From Pseudomonas sp. URMO17WK12:I2 (GTDB lineage: Bacteria; Pseudomonadota; Gammaproteobacteria; Pseudomonadales; Pseudomonadaceae), in assembly GCF_003253735.1 (NCBI RefSeq), contig NZ_QKYW01000011.1, forward strand, positions 107,703 to 171,702: a stretch of 64,000 nt of DNA, written 5' to 3'. Positions 43,266 to 52,147 of the stretch are shown here, piece after piece (positions within the stretch are counted from its first letter, which is position 1; each line of letters begins with the position of its first letter). The position numbers and the translations under genes are program-made. Under the pieces are notes generated by a model, which was given only the letters and a program-made list of their open reading frames with translations, did no database searches and was not told the origin of the DNA.

Positions 43266-43934
43266 TCACTTGACCGGGCGCCAGGCGCCGCTGTCGACGC
43301 CGCTGACCAGCTTGTTGACGGCCTCGCGGATCGCCAGGTCGAGGACCTTGCCATTGAGGGTGGAGTCATAGCTGGCAGTGCCGCCGAAACCGATGATCTC
43401 GCGGTTCGACAGGGCGTATTCGCCAGCGCCCTGGCTGGAATACACCACCTCGGAGGTAGCGACGTCGACGATGTTGAGGTTCACCTTGGCGTAGGCGATC
43501 TGCTGTTTGCCGCGGCCCAGAATGCCGAACAGCTGGTGGTCGCCGACTTCCTTGCGACCGAATTCGGTGACGTCACCGGTGACTACGAAATTGGCGCCCT
43601 TGATCTGCTGAGCCTGCTTGGAGAAGCCCGACTCCTGTTGCAGCTCGCTGAGGTTGTCGCGGTCCAGCACGTTGAAACGGTTGGACTGCTGCAGGTGGGT
43701 GATAAGGATGGTCTTGGCCTGCCCGCCAAGGCGGTCGACGCTGTCGCTGAAAATGCCGCGCAGGTAGCTGGAGCGGTTGTCGAACTTGCCAACGGCGATC
43801 GGACTGCGCGGGCCGCTGTACTGGCTGGTGGCGGTGTTGACCTTGGCGACTTCCAAGGTGCGCGAACTTTCCGTGGCGCAGCCGGCGAGCAGCACGAGCA
43901 TGCCGGCGAGGCCAGCGGTAATGATCTTGTTCAT
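43266..43934 (-). CDS. CsgG/HfaB-family outer-membrane lipoprotein
   Basis: 222 residues with a lipoprotein signal ending LVLLAGC (Cys19). The CsgG domain follows: PIAVGKFDNRSSY, SDSVDRLGGQAKTILITHLQQ, FNVLDRDNLSELQQE and FVVTGDVTEFG. CsgG forms the secretion channel for curli, but no csgA, csgB, csgE or csgF homologue is nearby. It heads a three-gene lipoprotein operon with DUF4810 and DUF799 proteins, a combination found in other proteobacteria without curli. Its cargo is unknown. Confidence 0.87.
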   Translation of the reverse strand: MNKIITAGLAGMLVLLAGCATESSRTLEVAKVNTATSQYSGPRSPIAVGKFDNRSSYLRGIFSDSVDRLGGQAKTILITHLQQSNRFNVLDRDNLSELQQESGFSKQAQQIKGANFVVTGDVTEFGRKEVGDHQLFGILGRGKQQIAYAKVNLNIVDVATSEVVYSSQGAGEYALSNREIIGFGGTASYDSTLNGKVLDLAIREAVNKLVSGVDSGAWRPVK

Positions 43935-44187
43935 ATGAATCTCGTTTGCAAAGTGGGCAGGGCGAGCCTGTAACAGGCAGGAGTCAGCCGGGCACTTCGA
44001 CGAGGGGCGACATATGGAGCGGCTTCGCGCGTGCGGCGCGAAGCGCTAGAAGAGTCGATCCATGACGCTGACCCTGAACGGGTGCGGGGTGCTTCCTGCG
44101 GCGACGATTCTAGAACGCATCAAGGCGTTTTGCCAGCAATGGCGGCCACAGGTGTGATGGGCTTCGCGTCGTGTTCAGCGCGCTCGG

Positions 44188-45084
44188 TCAGTGCGCCGTT
44201 GTTTCTGGCAGCAGCGTGGCGATCAGCGCCCGCACGCTGCCGGGCAGCGCCTCGAGGTCACGAACCAGCATGCTGCGCTCGCGAATCGCCCAGGCCTCGT
44301 TCAACTCGATGGTGTGCAGCTTCATGGTGCGGCGGTGCCGGCTGGCAGCGGACTCGGGGATGATGCCGATGCCGACGTTGGCCTCGACCATGCGGCAGAT
44401 GGCTTCGAAGCTGGACATCTGGATACGCAGCGACAGGGTGCCACCCAGGGTTTCCACGTGTTCACGCAGGAAGGTCAGCAGGGTGCTGCCGTCGTGCAGG
44501 CCGATGTGCTGGTATTGCAGGGTGTCGCGCAGGCTGACCTGGTCACGGCCTGCCAGGGGGTGGTTGTCCGGCACCACCAAAACCAGGCGGTCGGTGCTGA
44601 AGTGCAGCACCTGCAGGCCAGCGGCCTCCACCGGGCCGGCGATGATGCCCAGGTCGGCGCCGCCGTCGAGCACGCCGCGAACGATATCGCGGCTCAGGCG
44701 CTCCTGCAGATCCACGGTCACGCCGGGGCGCTCGGCAAGGAAGCCGGCCAGCACCTCGGGCAGAAACTCGGTGACGGCCGTGGTGTTGGCGAAGATGCGG
44801 ATATGCCCGGCCGCGTCGCTGCCGTATTCGGTGAATTCGCTTTTCAGGTAATCGACCTGGCGCATGATCAATCGCGCGTGCTGCAGCAGGCGCTGGCCGG
44901 CCGGCGTCAGCTCCACGCCACGGCTGTCGCGATACAGCAGGCGGGTATCCAACTGGCCTTCCAGCGCCTTGATGCGCGCGCTGGCTGCGGCAGGCGACAG
45001 CGAGGCGCGCCGTGCGCCCTGGGTCAGGCTCGGCGACTCGGCGATATGGATGAAAAGGCGCAAATCCGGCAGGTCGAAGTGCAT
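44188..45084 (-). CDS. LysR-type regulator of the itaconate operon
   Basis: 298 residues. N-terminal winged helix-turn-helix (LPDLRLFIHIAESPSLTQGARRASLS...) and a C-terminal effector domain with VGIGIIPE near 233. It is divergent from the itaconyl-CoA hydratase gene with a 127-base gap, the usual arrangement for a LysR activator, and matches the PA0877 position in P. aeruginosa as I recall it. The effector would be itaconate or an itaconate-derived metabolite, by inference. It is clearly similar to the LysR at 60314. Confidence 0.9.
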   Translation of the reverse strand: MHFDLPDLRLFIHIAESPSLTQGARRASLSPAAASARIKALEGQLDTRLLYRDSRGVELTPAGQRLLQHARLIMRQVDYLKSEFTEYGSDAAGHIRIFANTTAVTEFLPEVLAGFLAERPGVTVDLQERLSRDIVRGVLDGGADLGIIAGPVEAAGLQVLHFSTDRLVLVVPDNHPLAGRDQVSLRDTLQYQHIGLHDGSTLLTFLREHVETLGGTLSLRIQMSSFEAICRMVEANVGIGIIPESAASRHRRTMKLHTIELNEAWAIRERSMLVRDLEALPGSVRALIATLLPETTAH

Positions 45085-45120
45085 GGCAGCTCGGCATTTG
45101 ATTGAAAACGGCGTTCAGCA

Positions 45121-45137
45121 TATCCAAACGCCGGATT
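45121..45137. promoter_or_regulatory. Possible LysR operator in the ich promoter
   Basis: TATCC-N7-GGATTA forms an interrupted dyad of LysR-box type, about 75 bases before the hydratase gene and about 40 bases from the LysR start. It is the only clear dyad seen in the divergent gap. Confidence 0.35.
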
Positions 45138-45211
45138 AAATAAATGCGGATTCTCGGAACGTTCATCGGCTTGCATGCTGGCGGCACATAACAAGACAGC
45201 TGGAATCCACG

Positions 45212-46039
45212 ATGAGCGACTCTGCCTTTTCCGCCTGGATCGGCCGCACCGAGCAAGCCCACGATCAACTGAGCCGTAACCTGGTCAAGCGTATCGCCGC
45301 GACTCTGGGCGACGACACGCCCGCCCATGGTGAAGCCTTGCCGCCACTCTGGCACTGGGCGTTCTTTCAGGAGCCCATCGCCGAGAGCGGCCTGGGTGGC
45401 GACGGGCATCCGGCGCGCGGCGGCTTTCTGCCGCCGGCCGACAATCGCAACCGTATGTGGGCCGGTGGTCGCATCGAATTCATCGCGCCCCTGCGCGTAG
45501 GCGGCGAGGCCACCCGCCTTTCGACCATCAAGCATATTGAAGAGAAGCACGGCCGCACCGGCGCGCTGCTGTTCGTCACCGTGCAGCATGACTACCTGCA
45601 GGACGGCGAACTGGCCATGCGCGAGGAGCAGGACATCGTCTACCGCGAGCCCAGCCCGCCCAAGGGCGGCGCCGGTGAGGCGCTGCCGGCCGGTGACTGG
45701 CGCGAAGGCGTGGTACCCAGCCCGACCCTGTTGTTTCGCTACAGCGCGGTGACCTTCAACGGCCATCGCATCCATTACGACTGGCCCTACGTCACCGGCA
45801 CCGAAGGCTACAGCGGGCTGGTGGTGCACGGCCCGCTGATCGCCACCCTGAACCTGCGTGCGTTCTGCCGCGCCAACCCCCAGGCACATCTGCGCCGTTT
45901 CGCCTATCGCGGCCTGCGTCCGCTGGTTGCGCCAGAGGCCTTCGAGGTAAACGGGCGCATCAGCGCGCCCGGCAAGGCGCAGTTGTGGGCGGGCAATCAA
46001 GCCGGCATGGCCCAGCAGGCCGACGTGGAATTCGGCTGA
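45212..46039 (+). CDS. ich: Itaconyl-CoA hydratase (MaoC-like, Ich)
   Basis: 275 residues of double hot-dog fold. The N-terminal half carries WAFFQEP and NRMWAGGRIEF; the C-terminal half has TLLFRYSAVTFNGHRIHYD, with the His/Asp pair of MaoC hydratases, and YSGLVVHGPLIA. It is similar to mesaconyl-C4-CoA hydratases and to the PA0878 product. It would hydrate itaconyl-CoA to (S)-citramalyl-CoA. The following genes supply the CoA-transferase and lyase steps of the same pathway, which makes the call strong despite the family's broad substrate range. Confidence 0.85.
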   Translation: MSDSAFSAWIGRTEQAHDQLSRNLVKRIAATLGDDTPAHGEALPPLWHWAFFQEPIAESGLGGDGHPARGGFLPPADNRNRMWAGGRIEFIAPLRVGGEATRLSTIKHIEEKHGRTGALLFVTVQHDYLQDGELAMREEQDIVYREPSPPKGGAGEALPAGDWREGVVPSPTLLFRYSAVTFNGHRIHYDWPYVTGTEGYSGLVVHGPLIATLNLRAFCRANPQAHLRRFAYRGLRPLVAPEAFEVNGRISAPGKAQLWAGNQAGMAQQADVEFG

Positions 46040-46049
46040 TAGACGCTGC

Positions 46050-46125
46050 GTAGGGTGGACGTCGCTTTCTCCGTCCACCGCTCTTCAATCGCAATGGTGG
46101 ACAAAAAGAGCGTTGTCCACCCTAC
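46050..46125. repeat. GTAGGGTGGAC-type intergenic repeat, full copy
   Basis: GTAGGGTGGAC (left) and GTCCACCCTAC (right) are perfect inverse complements around GTCCACCGC...GCAATGGTGGAC, so an inner pair also forms. The right half is nearly identical to the copy at 62738. It lies between ich and the acyl-CoA dehydrogenase gene, inside the putative operon. Confidence 0.75.
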
Positions 46126-46151
46126 GGCAATAGCTGATTCGAGGAATACCG

Positions 46152-47315
46152 ATGAACCACAACAATAACGAAGAACTGAATTTCATCCGTGAAGGCGTGC
46201 GTGGCCTGTGTGCCGAATTTCCCGCCGAATACTGGCGCAAGATCGATGAAGAAAAGGGCTTCCCGGAAGCCTTCGTGGCGGCCATGACCGAAGCCGGCTG
46301 GCTGTCGGCGATGATCCCCGAACAATACGGCGGCTCCGGCCTGGGTCTGGCCGAGGCCTCGGTGATTCTCGAGGAAGTGAACCGCTGCGGCGGCAACTCC
46401 GGCACCATCCACGGGCAGATGTACAACATGTTCACCCTGCTGCGTAACGGCAGCGATGAACAGAAAAGCCACTACCTGCCCAAGCTCGCCAGTGGCGAGC
46501 TGCGCCTGCAGTCCATGGGTGTGACCGAGCCGACCACCGGCACCGACACCACCAAGATCAAGACCACCGCCGTGCGCCAGGGCGACAAGTACCTGATCAA
46601 CGGCCAGAAGGTGTGGATCTCGCGTATCCAGCACTCCGACCTGATGATCCTGCTGGCGCGCACCACGCCGCTGGCCGAGGTGAAGAGGAAGTCCGAGGGC
46701 ATGTCGATCTTTCTGGTCGACCTGCGCGAGGCCATCGGCAATGGCCTGACCGTGCAGCCGATCGCCAACATGGTCAACCACGAGACCAACGAGCTGTTCT
46801 TCGACAATCTGGAAATTCCCGCCAGCAGCCTGATCGGCGAGGAGGGCAAGGGCTTTCGCTACATCCTCGACGGCCTCAACGCCGAGCGTACGCTGATCGC
46901 CGCCGAATGCATCGGCGATGGCCGCTGGTTCATCGAGAAGGCCAGTGCCTACGCCCGTGATCGCGTAGTGTTCGGCCGGCCCATCGGCCAGAACCAGGGG
47001 GTGCAGTTCCCCATCGCCAAGGCTCATATCGAAGTGGAGGCCGCCGACCTGATGCGCTGGCGCGCCTGCGAGCAGTACGACCGCGGCGAGAACGCCGGGG
47101 CCAGCGCCAACATGGCCAAGTACCTGGCGGCGGAAGCCTCCTGGGCGGCGGCCAACGCCTGCCTGCAGACCCACGGCGGCTTCGGCTTCGCCAACGAATA
47201 CGACGTCGAGCGCAAGTTCCGCGAGACCCGCCTGTACCAGGTGGCGCCGATCTCCACCAACCTGATCATGTCTTACGTGGCCGAGCACTTGCTCGAACTG
47301 CCGCGCAGCTTTTGA
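46152..47315 (+). CDS. Acyl-CoA dehydrogenase of the itaconate cluster (PA0879-like)
   Basis: 387 residues, full-length medium ACAD fold. FAD and substrate motifs: LQSMGVTEPTTGTDTT, VNGQKVWISR-type (INGQKVWISR), DGLNAERTLIAAECIGDG and LQTHGGFGFANEYDVERKFRE. The catalytic Glu position cannot be fixed by eye. The gene is preceded by GAGGAAT and followed at once by the MmgE/PrpD gene. Its reaction in the cluster is unsettled; it may oxidise an alkylsuccinyl- or methylsuccinyl-CoA-like compound feeding itaconyl-CoA. Confidence 0.9.
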   Translation: MNHNNNEELNFIREGVRGLCAEFPAEYWRKIDEEKGFPEAFVAAMTEAGWLSAMIPEQYGGSGLGLAEASVILEEVNRCGGNSGTIHGQMYNMFTLLRNGSDEQKSHYLPKLASGELRLQSMGVTEPTTGTDTTKIKTTAVRQGDKYLINGQKVWISRIQHSDLMILLARTTPLAEVKRKSEGMSIFLVDLREAIGNGLTVQPIANMVNHETNELFFDNLEIPASSLIGEEGKGFRYILDGLNAERTLIAAECIGDGRWFIEKASAYARDRVVFGRPIGQNQGVQFPIAKAHIEVEAADLMRWRACEQYDRGENAGASANMAKYLAAEASWAAANACLQTHGGFGFANEYDVERKFRETRLYQVAPISTNLIMSYVAEHLLELPRSF

Positions 47316-47324
47316 GGAATGGTT

Positions 47325-48677
47325 ATGAGCACTAATACCCAACAGCTCGCCACGTTTCTCGCCGAGCTGCGTTACGACGATCTGCCTGACCACGTGCTGG
47401 ATCGCAGCGAAGACCTGTTTCTCGACTGGCTCGGTTCCGCTTTGGCCAGTGAAGGTGCGCGGCCGATCCCGCTGTTCGAGGCCTATGCGCAGAAGATGGG
47501 CCCGGCCAATGGCCCGGCGCGCATCCTGGTCAATGGTCGTGGCACCTCGGCGTACTTCGCGGCGCTGGTCAACGGCGCGTCGTCCCATCTGGTGGAGCAG
47601 GACGACCTGCACAACAGCTCGGTGCTGCACCCGGCCACCGTGGTATTCCCGGCGGCCCTGGCCGCCGCGCAGGACCTCGGCAAGTCCGGCCGCGAGCTGT
47701 TGCTGGCCTCGGTCGCCGGCTACGAGGCGGGCATCCGCATCGGCGAGTTCCTCGGCCGCTCCCACTACCGCATCTTCCACACCACGGCCACGGTCGGCAC
47801 CCTGGCCGCTGCCGTGGCGGTGGGCAAGCTGCTGAACTTCGACAAACAGCAGTTCGTGCATCTGCTCGGCAACGCCGGCACCCAGGCTGCCGGGCTCTGG
47901 GAGTTCCTGCGCGACGCCGCCGATTCCAAGCAGCTGCACACCGCCAAGGCTGCCGCCGACGGCCTGCTGGCGGCCTACTTCACCGAGCAGGGCCTGACCG
48001 GTGCGCAGAACATTCTCGAAGGCGAGCAGGGCATGGCCGCCGGAATGTCCAGCGATGCCGACCCGAGCAGGCTGGCGGATCGCCTCGGCAGCCGCTGGGC
48101 GCTGGCGGAAACCTCGTTCAAGTTCCACGCCTCGTGCCGGCACACCCACCCGGCTGCCGATGCACTGCTCGACCTGATGTGGCGCGAGGGCCTGCGTCAT
48201 GACGATATCGCCAAGGTCATCACCCATGTGCACCAGGGCGCCATCGACGTGCTCGGCCGGGTGCTGGTGCCGCAGACCGTGCACCAGGCCAAGTTCTCCA
48301 TGGGCACCGTGCTCGGCCTGATCGCCGTGCATGGCAAGGCGCAGCTCAGCGAATTCGCCAACCTGTCGCTGAGCGATGCCAATGTTGCTGCCTTTCGCGA
48401 CAAGGTCAGCATGCGCCTCGACCCCGAAGTGGACGGCGCCTATCCGGCGCGCTGGCTGGGTCGGGTCGAGGTGCTCACCACCGATGGTCGCACCCTGCAT
48501 GGCGCCATCGACGAGCCCAAGGGTGACCCTGGCAACAGCCTCAGCCGCATGGAGCTGGAAGACAAGTTCCGTCGCCTGCTGGCCTTTGCCGGCAAACGCA
48601 GCAGCGATGAGGCAGGCGAGCTGATCGCCAGGGTCTGGCGCCTGCGCGAGACCGACGACCTGAGCCACCTGGCCTGA
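47325..48677 (+). CDS. MmgE/PrpD family protein (PA0881-like)
   Basis: 450 residues from ATG 47325, with GAGGA five bases upstream. Family features: DLFLDWLGSALAS, the NGASSHLVEQDDLHNSSVLHPATVV active-site region, and KFHASCRHTHPAADALLDLM. Relatives are 2-methylcitrate dehydratase (PrpD) and cis-aconitate decarboxylase, which makes itaconate. In this catabolic operon it more likely isomerises or dehydrates a tricarboxylate or methyl-branched dicarboxylate. Ten bases separate it from the previous gene. The exact reaction is not known to me. Confidence 0.88.
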   Translation: MSTNTQQLATFLAELRYDDLPDHVLDRSEDLFLDWLGSALASEGARPIPLFEAYAQKMGPANGPARILVNGRGTSAYFAALVNGASSHLVEQDDLHNSSVLHPATVVFPAALAAAQDLGKSGRELLLASVAGYEAGIRIGEFLGRSHYRIFHTTATVGTLAAAVAVGKLLNFDKQQFVHLLGNAGTQAAGLWEFLRDAADSKQLHTAKAAADGLLAAYFTEQGLTGAQNILEGEQGMAAGMSSDADPSRLADRLGSRWALAETSFKFHASCRHTHPAADALLDLMWREGLRHDDIAKVITHVHQGAIDVLGRVLVPQTVHQAKFSMGTVLGLIAVHGKAQLSEFANLSLSDANVAAFRDKVSMRLDPEVDGAYPARWLGRVEVLTTDGRTLHGAIDEPKGDPGNSLSRMELEDKFRRLLAFAGKRSSDEAGELIARVWRLRETDDLSHLA

Positions 48678-48697
48678 CGGCTCGCTTCGACTTTCCG

Positions 48698-48737
48698 GTG
48701 GATCGGTAGCGCGGACTACGCGTCCCGATCCACCCTA
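48698..48737. repeat. Short GGTGGATCGG palindrome
   Basis: GGTGGATCGG and CCGATCCACC pair around TAGCGCGGACTACGCGT and are followed by CTACGG, a variant of the GTAGGGTGGAC repeat class. It fills most of the gap between the MmgE/PrpD and CoA-transferase genes. Confidence 0.55.
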
Positions 48738-48755
48738 CGGAACAGGGAACTGCAC

Positions 48756-49958
48756 ATGAACAACCCACAACAACCCCGGCCACTGGACGGCATCACCGTG
48801 GTCAGCCTGGAACACGCCATTGCGGCGCCATTCTGCACCCGTCAGCTCGCCGACATGGGCGCCCGGGTGATCAAGGTCGAGCGCCCCGGCAGCGGCGACT
48901 TCGCCCGCGGTTACGACGAGCGGGTCAATGGTCTGGCCTCGCACTTCGTGTGGACCAACCGCTCCAAGGAAAGCCTGACCCTCGACCTCAAGCAGGACGA
49001 TGCCGGTGAGGTGCTCGACAACCTGCTGGCCAAGGCCGACGTGCTGGTGCAGAACCTCGCGCCGGGCGCCGCGGCGCGCATGGGCCTGTCGTTCGAGCCG
49101 CTGCATGCACGCTTCCCGAAACTGATCGTCTGCGACATCTCCGGCTACGGCGAAGGCGGCAGCTACGAGAAGAAGAAGGCCTACGACCTGCTGATCCAGA
49201 GCGAGGGCGGCTTTCTGTCGGTGACCGGCGGCGCGGGTGACGATCAACTGGCCAAGGCCGGTTGTTCGATCGCCGATATCGCCGCGGGCATGTATGCCTA
49301 CAGCAATATCCTCACGGCGTTGTTGCTGCGCGCCAAAACCGGCCTGGGCAGCCGCATCGACGTGAGCATGCTCGAGAGCCTGGTCGAGTGGATGGGCTAT
49401 CCGCTGTATTACGCCTATGACGGTGCCACGCCGCCGCCGCGTGCCGGGGCCGCCCACTCGACCATCTACCCCTACGGCCCTTTCCCGGCGGGCGATGGTG
49501 GCACGGTGATGCTTGGCCTGCAGAACGAGCGCGAGTGGCAGGCATTCTGCGAGCGGGTGTTGCTGCAGCCGCAGCTGGCGAGTGACGAGCGTTTCTCGGC
49601 CAACTCCAAGCGTTCGGCCAACCGCGAAGCACTGCGCGCGATCATCGTCGAAACCTTTGCCGCGCTGAGCGCCGAGCAGGTCATCGAGCGGCTGGAGCAG
49701 GCGCAGATTGCCAACGCCCATGTCAATGACATGGCCGGCGTCTGGGCCCATCCGCAGCTCAAGGCCCGTGACCGCTGGCGCCAGGTCGACAGCCCGGCCG
49801 GGGCACTGCCGGCCTTGCTGCCACCGGGCAGCAACAGCGCCTTCAGTCCGCGCATGGATCCCGTGCCGGCGCTCGGTGAGCACACCGATACCTTGCTCGC
49901 CGAGCTGGGTTACGGCGAGGCGCAGATAGCCGGTTTGAAAGTGAGCGGGGCGGTTTGA
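48756..49958 (+). CDS. ict: Itaconate CoA-transferase (family III, Ict)
   Basis: 400 residues, CaiB/BaiF family. N-terminal LDGITVVSLEHAIAAPFCTRQLADMGARVIKVE and the catalytic aspartate Asp144 in KAYDLLIQSEGG. It would move CoA from succinyl-CoA to itaconate, the first step of itaconate breakdown. It matches the PA0882 position in the P. aeruginosa cluster, between MmgE/PrpD and the citramalyl-CoA lyase. The paralogue at 58930 differs at the catalytic position. Confidence 0.86.
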   Translation: MNNPQQPRPLDGITVVSLEHAIAAPFCTRQLADMGARVIKVERPGSGDFARGYDERVNGLASHFVWTNRSKESLTLDLKQDDAGEVLDNLLAKADVLVQNLAPGAAARMGLSFEPLHARFPKLIVCDISGYGEGGSYEKKKAYDLLIQSEGGFLSVTGGAGDDQLAKAGCSIADIAAGMYAYSNILTALLLRAKTGLGSRIDVSMLESLVEWMGYPLYYAYDGATPPPRAGAAHSTIYPYGPFPAGDGGTVMLGLQNEREWQAFCERVLLQPQLASDERFSANSKRSANREALRAIIVETFAALSAEQVIERLEQAQIANAHVNDMAGVWAHPQLKARDRWRQVDSPAGALPALLPPGSNSAFSPRMDPVPALGEHTDTLLAELGYGEAQIAGLKVSGAV

Positions 49959-49983
49959 ATGCCAGGTGCGAAGAAGGGCTTTT

Positions 49984-50034
49984 TGTGGGAGCGGGCCATG
50001 CCCGCGAAATTCGCGGGCATGGCGCGCTCCCACA
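49984..50034. repeat. Near-perfect TGTGGGAG palindrome
   Basis: TGTGGGAGCGGGCCATGCCCGCGA and its inverse form a hairpin with only AAT or AAAT as the loop and minor mismatches. Same class as the copies at 33983 and 35004. It lies between ict and ccl and would fold strongly in the operon transcript. Confidence 0.75.
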
Positions 50035-50101
50035 GGTGGACCACATAGCGCCTTAGTCCACTATCAGTCATTGAAGATCTTTGAGTCAGGAAGCAGATGC
50101 C

Positions 50102-50926
50102 ATGACGACCTCCATCATCCGAACCGCGCTGTTCGTGCCCGCTTCGCGACCCGAGCGCATTCCCAAGGCGCTGGCCAGCGGTGCCGACGCGGTGATCGTC
50201 GACCTCGAGGACGCGGTGCAGGAAAGCCTCAAGGTCGAAGCGCGGGACAACCTCGACCGTTTTCTGACCGACAACCCTGAAGCGCGCCTGCTGGTGCGCA
50301 TCAATTCACCCGAACACGCCGGGCATGCCGCCGACATCGCGCTGTGCCAGCGCCATGTCGGGGTGAGTGGCGTACTGCTGCCCAAGGTGGAAAGCGCCGC
50401 TCAGGTGGCCCGCGTGGCCGAGGCCGGCAAGCCGGTCTGGCCGATCATCGAAAGTGCCCGTGGCCTGTATGAATTGCCGGCCATCGCCGCGGCCGCCGGG
50501 GTCGAGCGATTGTCCTTCGGCGGCCTGGATCTGGGTCTGGATCTTGGCCTGAACAGCGGCACCGCAGCCGCCGAGCGCCTGCTCGATCAGGCGCGCTACG
50601 CCGTTCTGCTGCACAGCCGCCTGGCCAATCTAGCCGCACCGCTGGATAGCGTATTTCCGGCGATTCAGGACCAGACCGGCCTCGACCGTGCCAGCCGCGA
50701 TGCTCGCGACATGGGTTTCGGTGGGCTGCTGTGCATCCATCCCAGTCAGGTTGCCGTCGTGCACCAGGCAATGGCGCCTTCGGCCGAAGAGCTCGATTGG
50801 GCGCGCCGAGTGCTGCAGGCCGGCGCGGGTGGCGACGGGGTGTTCGTGGTCGACGGGCAGATGATCGATGCACCGGTGGTCGGCCGGGCGAAGCGCATCG
50901 TTCAGCGCGCAGGCGGGGCTGATTAG
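50102..50926 (+). CDS. ccl: (S)-citramalyl-CoA lyase (CitE-like, Ccl)
   Basis: 274 residues from ATG 50102, with AGGAAG upstream. HpcH/HpaI-CitE TIM barrel: LFVPASRPERIPKALASGADAVIVDLEDAV, RLLVRINSPE and LLPKVESAAQV, with the metal-binding Glu in this last motif. GGLDLGLDLG and CIHPSQVAVVH are near the C-terminus. It would split (S)-citramalyl-CoA into acetyl-CoA and pyruvate, completing itaconate degradation. It matches PA0883 in position. Confidence 0.88.
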   Translation: MTTSIIRTALFVPASRPERIPKALASGADAVIVDLEDAVQESLKVEARDNLDRFLTDNPEARLLVRINSPEHAGHAADIALCQRHVGVSGVLLPKVESAAQVARVAEAGKPVWPIIESARGLYELPAIAAAAGVERLSFGGLDLGLDLGLNSGTAAAERLLDQARYAVLLHSRLANLAAPLDSVFPAIQDQTGLDRASRDARDMGFGGLLCIHPSQVAVVHQAMAPSAEELDWARRVLQAGAGGDGVFVVDGQMIDAPVVGRAKRIVQRAGGAD

Positions 50927-51046
50927 CGCTTCCCGGTCCGCGTTCGGCAGGGCCGAATGCGCCTTTGCGCAATGCCGAATTCCGCCGAGGCAGGCGCAGC
51001 TGTAAACAGAGTTCTACCTACCAACAAAAACAAGATGAGGTACACC

Positions 51047-52057
51047 ATGCTCAAGCTTTCCCTCAAGGCGCTGGTCTGCGCTGTCGCTGTTTCCGTAGCC
51101 GGTGTTGCACACGCCGCCGAGTCTAAGCCGACCGCCCCAATCAGCATCAAGTTCGCCCACGTGGTGGCCGAACACACGCCCAAGGGGCAGGGTGCGCTGC
51201 TGTTCAAGAAGCTGGCCGAGGAGCGTTTGCCGGGCCGGGTCAAGGTCGAGGTCTATCCGAACTCCTCGCTGTTCGGCGATGGCAAGGAGATGGAGGCGCT
51301 GCTGCTTGGTGACGTGCAGTTGCTGGCGCCTTCGCTGGCCAAGTTCGAGCACTACGCCAAGCCGATCCAGATCTACGACCTGCCGTTTTTGTTCGACAAC
51401 ATGGAAGCGGTCGACCGCTTCCAGGCCAGCGAGCAGGGCAAGGCGCTGCTGACCAGCATGGAGGGCAAGGGCATCACCGGCCTGGCTTACTGGCACAACG
51501 GCTTGAAGCAGCTGTCGTCGAACAAGGCGATGCACGAGCCCAAAGATGCCCGTGGCCTGAAATTCCGTGTGCAGGCCTCGGCGGTGCTCGACGAACAGTT
51601 CAAGGTGCTGCGCGCCGCGCCGCGCAAGATGAGCTTCGCCGAGGTCTACCAGGGCCTGCAGACCGGCGTGGTCAACGGCACCGAGAACACCTGGTCGAAC
51701 TACTACAGCCAGAAGGTCCACGAGGTGCAGCCGTTCTTCACCGAATCCAACCACGGCCTGATCGACTACATGGTGATCACCAACACCAAGTTCTGGAACG
51801 GCCTGCCGGAGGATGTACGCAGCGAGCTGGACAAGATCATGGTCGAGGTTACCGCCGAGGTGAACCGCCAGGCCGATGACCTCAACAAGGAAGCCCGCGC
51901 CGCCATCGTCAAGGCGGGCACCAGCGAGATCATCGAGTTGACACCGGAGCAGCGTGAACAATGGCGCGAAGCCATGCGCCCGGTCTGGAAGAAGTTCGAA
52001 GGCGATATTGGCGCCGACCTGATCAAGGCGGCCGAGGCTTCCAATCAGGCGCAGTGA
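51047..52057 (+). CDS. dctP: TRAP transporter substrate-binding protein DctP (itaconate cluster)
   Basis: 336 residues from ATG 51047 (GAGG upstream), with a Sec signal peptide MLKLSLKALVCAVAVSVAGVAHA. DctP features: IKFAHVVAEHTPKGQGA, RVKVEVYPNSSLFGDGKEM, the carboxylate-binding Arg in GLKFRVQ, and YQGLQTGVVNGTENTW. It binds a dicarboxylate in the periplasm for a TRAP permease. No dctQ or dctM follows; a terminator comes directly after. It is closely related to the DctP at 61319, which does have DctQ/DctM, so the two may share one permease. Confidence 0.92.
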   Translation: MLKLSLKALVCAVAVSVAGVAHAAESKPTAPISIKFAHVVAEHTPKGQGALLFKKLAEERLPGRVKVEVYPNSSLFGDGKEMEALLLGDVQLLAPSLAKFEHYAKPIQIYDLPFLFDNMEAVDRFQASEQGKALLTSMEGKGITGLAYWHNGLKQLSSNKAMHEPKDARGLKFRVQASAVLDEQFKVLRAAPRKMSFAEVYQGLQTGVVNGTENTWSNYYSQKVHEVQPFFTESNHGLIDYMVITNTKFWNGLPEDVRSELDKIMVEVTAEVNRQADDLNKEARAAIVKAGTSEIIELTPEQREQWREAMRPVWKKFEGDIGADLIKAAEASNQAQ

Positions 52058-52078
52058 TGGGGAGTTGATCGCCCACAG

Positions 52079-52114
52079 CAAAGGCCGCTTCCCTCGGGAG
52101 GCGGCCTTTGTTTT
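52079..52114 (+). terminator. Rho-independent terminator after the itaconate operon
   Basis: CAAAGGCCGC (52079-52088) and GCGGCCTTTG (52101-52110) form a perfect ten-base-pair stem followed by TTTT. It is 22 bases after the dctP stop and marks the end of the operon. Confidence 0.85.
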
Positions 52115-52147
52115 GATGGCGACGTCAATCACACGCGAGGAGAGGGG

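Noticed and set aside
46122..48668. 848-residue open frame on the minus strand opposite the acyl-CoA dehydrogenase and MmgE/PrpD genes
   Set aside because: Composition is rich in His, Gln and Gly with no domain, and both genes on the plus strand are well-known families; it is a high-GC antisense shadow.
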